A model generated the notes under the pieces. That model was not told the origin of the DNA. It did no database searches and worked only from the letters and a program-made list of their open reading frames with translations. A stretch of DNA of 64,000 nt from Blattamonas nauphoetae (Eukaryota > Preaxostyla > Oxymonadida), in assembly GCA_033064195.1 (NCBI GenBank), contig JARBJD010000030.1, forward strand, positions 124,001-188,000, written 5' to 3'. Below, one piece after another: positions 62,501 to 64,000 of the stretch. The position numbers and the translations under genes were made by a program. Numbering within the stretch: the stretch's first letter is position 1; the number at the start of each line of letters is the position of its first letter.

Positions 62501-64000
62501 CCGAAGCCTTCTCTCGATGCCCGATGACCTCATCCACCGCTTCATAGCACTCAAGCCAAACAAATCAGCTAATCAACCTGTCACGACGTCAGCCATTTCC
62601 AGTGCTGATGCAAGATCACTCTGGAACACAATGCAAACCAAATATTCAGATCTGAGTCGGATGTACGAAACTCTTGTCAATACACTCAGTTCCATCAACC
62701 TGGACAGCACCCATCTCATTGTGAACTCCATCGATGTCCTCATCCATCTCTGGCTGTCTGCATTCAATCTGGCTACTGCTGTAAAGGACAGGAATGGTCA
62801 TGTCGAAAATCTGCCAGAACACCTCCAAGACTTGGCAGAGAATCGCCACATGTCTGAGGTCCACTCTGATCGAATACTCTCCCTCGACGTGTGTCATCTT
62901 CATGTGATCCTTCTCAACAAATTCATCTTTACTCAACGGGAGAACCTTCCTTCTTCCTTTTATAAATTTGCTACTCTTCTTCCTGATTTATTTTCTGTTC
63001 AACCGTCACTCGCTCCAACAGCTTCTCTCGTGATTGCCCTCCAATATTTGTGCAGCTGGAGGGATGTTCTGTTTGATGCGTGTCCAAAAACAGTGCCCCT
63101 GTTTTCATACTCCCCGACTCTCTTCCGCCTCTGTCCAGCCCTCAAAAAGGCAGGTGTCTCCATGCCTGGCGCAAGCATGTTCTTGTCTCCATCATCTGTA
63201 TCTCCACACTCACTGTCTGTCCTCTCTGATAAGGTGACGGAACTAATGGGTCATCAATGTCAACAATCACAAAAGCCACAGAATCCAGCCACAATCATAC
63301 AAACCATTCACAGCACCATTATGTTCAAATCACGTTGCTCACCATTCTCGTTGTACCTTGACGTCGCTCCTCTCTTAAGTCTTTCGGAAGATGAGCAACA
63401 CTCATTTCGACCCAACACTTTCGTTCCACTCACTGTCCCTCTCCTGACTCCGCTTGTCACGTTTGTATCACAAATTAATTCTCTCCACACTTTTGCATTA
63501 TATTCAACGTGGTTCCACTCGAAAGCAGCCAAAGCGAAAAACCCAGATTTCAGGTTCCCTCAGACATCGGCCTTGATTCTCCCTGAACTCCATTCCGTGA
63601 TCTCAATTGTTCCGTCACAGTCATCGTTCTTCTTACCATCTCTGGCAGCAATGGTGTCACAGCCACTTGCCAATACGATCATCCGTTCACCAACTGCATC
63701 GCAATCTCTCCTTCATGTGAATACCCAAGCAATCACAGGTCTCCACTCCCACACACCAAGCCATCAATTCCTCTCCAAGCCAATGCAAGGAGGCTCGAAG
63801 AAAGACTTGATTCCGTCAGGTGAACCAAAACAAACACAGAATGATGAAGCCTTACAGCCTGGTTTAGTTTGTGGTGGTCAATTTTCAGAGGCCAGAGGAC
63901 TCAATCGTTCAGGGAATCGGACTGACCTTCGAGCCAGCAATATCTCCTTTGGGACTGTTCCGGTTGCAGTTCCGTTTTGCAATGATTTGATTGGTCTTCG
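47518..64000 (+). CDS. TRRAP: TRRAP/Tra1-like giant HEAT protein, 3' end beyond the window
   Basis: Exon 1 is 47518-47580; a 71-nt intron is followed by one open exon from 47652 to the right edge. That gives at least 5,470 residues without a stop seen. The N terminus lines up with TRRAP: ISRYFELARQ, then ISSIFSTLNDPQDFAPFLD (TRRAP: VSENFENVTSSPQYSTFLE), then LLSNHALFFPYTRHILN (TRRAP: IPTNEHLRPHTKNVLS). A later segment LVQSVFIRSRS...LTLFGKLGEIG resembles its HEAT repeats (ELMQALWRTLR...VLGKFGG). Near 62200, FTWIPHLFYLFNQLPT recalls the FAT-domain WIPQLL motif. No kinase-like domain is visible; it would lie beyond the edge. TRRAP/Tra1 recruits histone acetyltransferases (SAGA, NuA4) to activators. 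The protein is already longer than human TRRAP (3,859), so large inserts are needed, including a basic RGRGRGRRGRFG patch near 54440. Another PIKK-like or giant HEAT protein is the alternative. Confidence 0.5.

Overview
This is nuclear DNA of a single-celled eukaryote with a compact, gene-dense genome. Genes lie on both strands, 76 to 600 bp apart, and are interrupted by GT-AG introns, many only 31 to 60 nt long. All three stop codons end recognisable genes, so the code is standard. A CFAP96 homologue points to a flagellum. The whole looks like a free-living or endobiotic flagellate, such as a metamonad or oxymonad. That placement is inference; no rRNA or other taxonomic marker is present.

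Layout. 1-5566 (minus) is the 5' part of a large MON2-like trafficking gene that runs off the left edge. 6162-7546 is CFAP96. 7637-11720 is bounded by a pair of 213-bp inverted repeats built like the arms of a DNA transposon. It contains an unrecognised multi-exon gene and a 28-bp tandem repeat. 12042-14527 holds a divergent pair, MED17-like (minus) and ribosomal protein uS17/RPS11 (plus). 14875-27695 is a giant ubiquitin-specific protease of about 4,238 residues. It is followed by TSEN34 (27945-28819), a class I PI3-kinase (29023-33169), ribosomal protein eL21 (minus, 33325-33925), a branched-chain aminotransferase (34169-35254), LSM2 (35522-35877) and a ZNF277-like zinc-finger protein (35973-37231). 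After a 1.5-kb gap come SmD2 (38774-39301), Swd2/WDR82 (minus, 39443-40408), SRP54 (40485-42179) and a giant Trf4/TENT4-type poly(A) polymerase (42339-47220). From 47518 a TRRAP/Tra1-like gene runs past the right edge with one exon of more than 16.3 kb.

Most genes are core housekeeping: translation (RPS11, RPL21), secretion (SRP54), splicing and RNA decay (LSM2, SmD2, TSEN34, Trf4-type polymerase), transcription and chromatin (MED17, Swd2, TRRAP), ubiquitin turnover (USP) and signalling or trafficking (PI3K, MON2). There is no operon logic; neighbours share divergent promoter gaps rather than a pathway. In the giant genes introns sit almost only at the extreme 5' end.

The gene models were spliced by eye from frame changes, GT-AG sites and family similarity. 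No database search was run. The most unusual item is the inverted-repeat element at 7637-11720: each arm carries two related binding-site-like motifs at its ends, an IR/DR-like layout, and the element encloses a gene with no recognised transposase.
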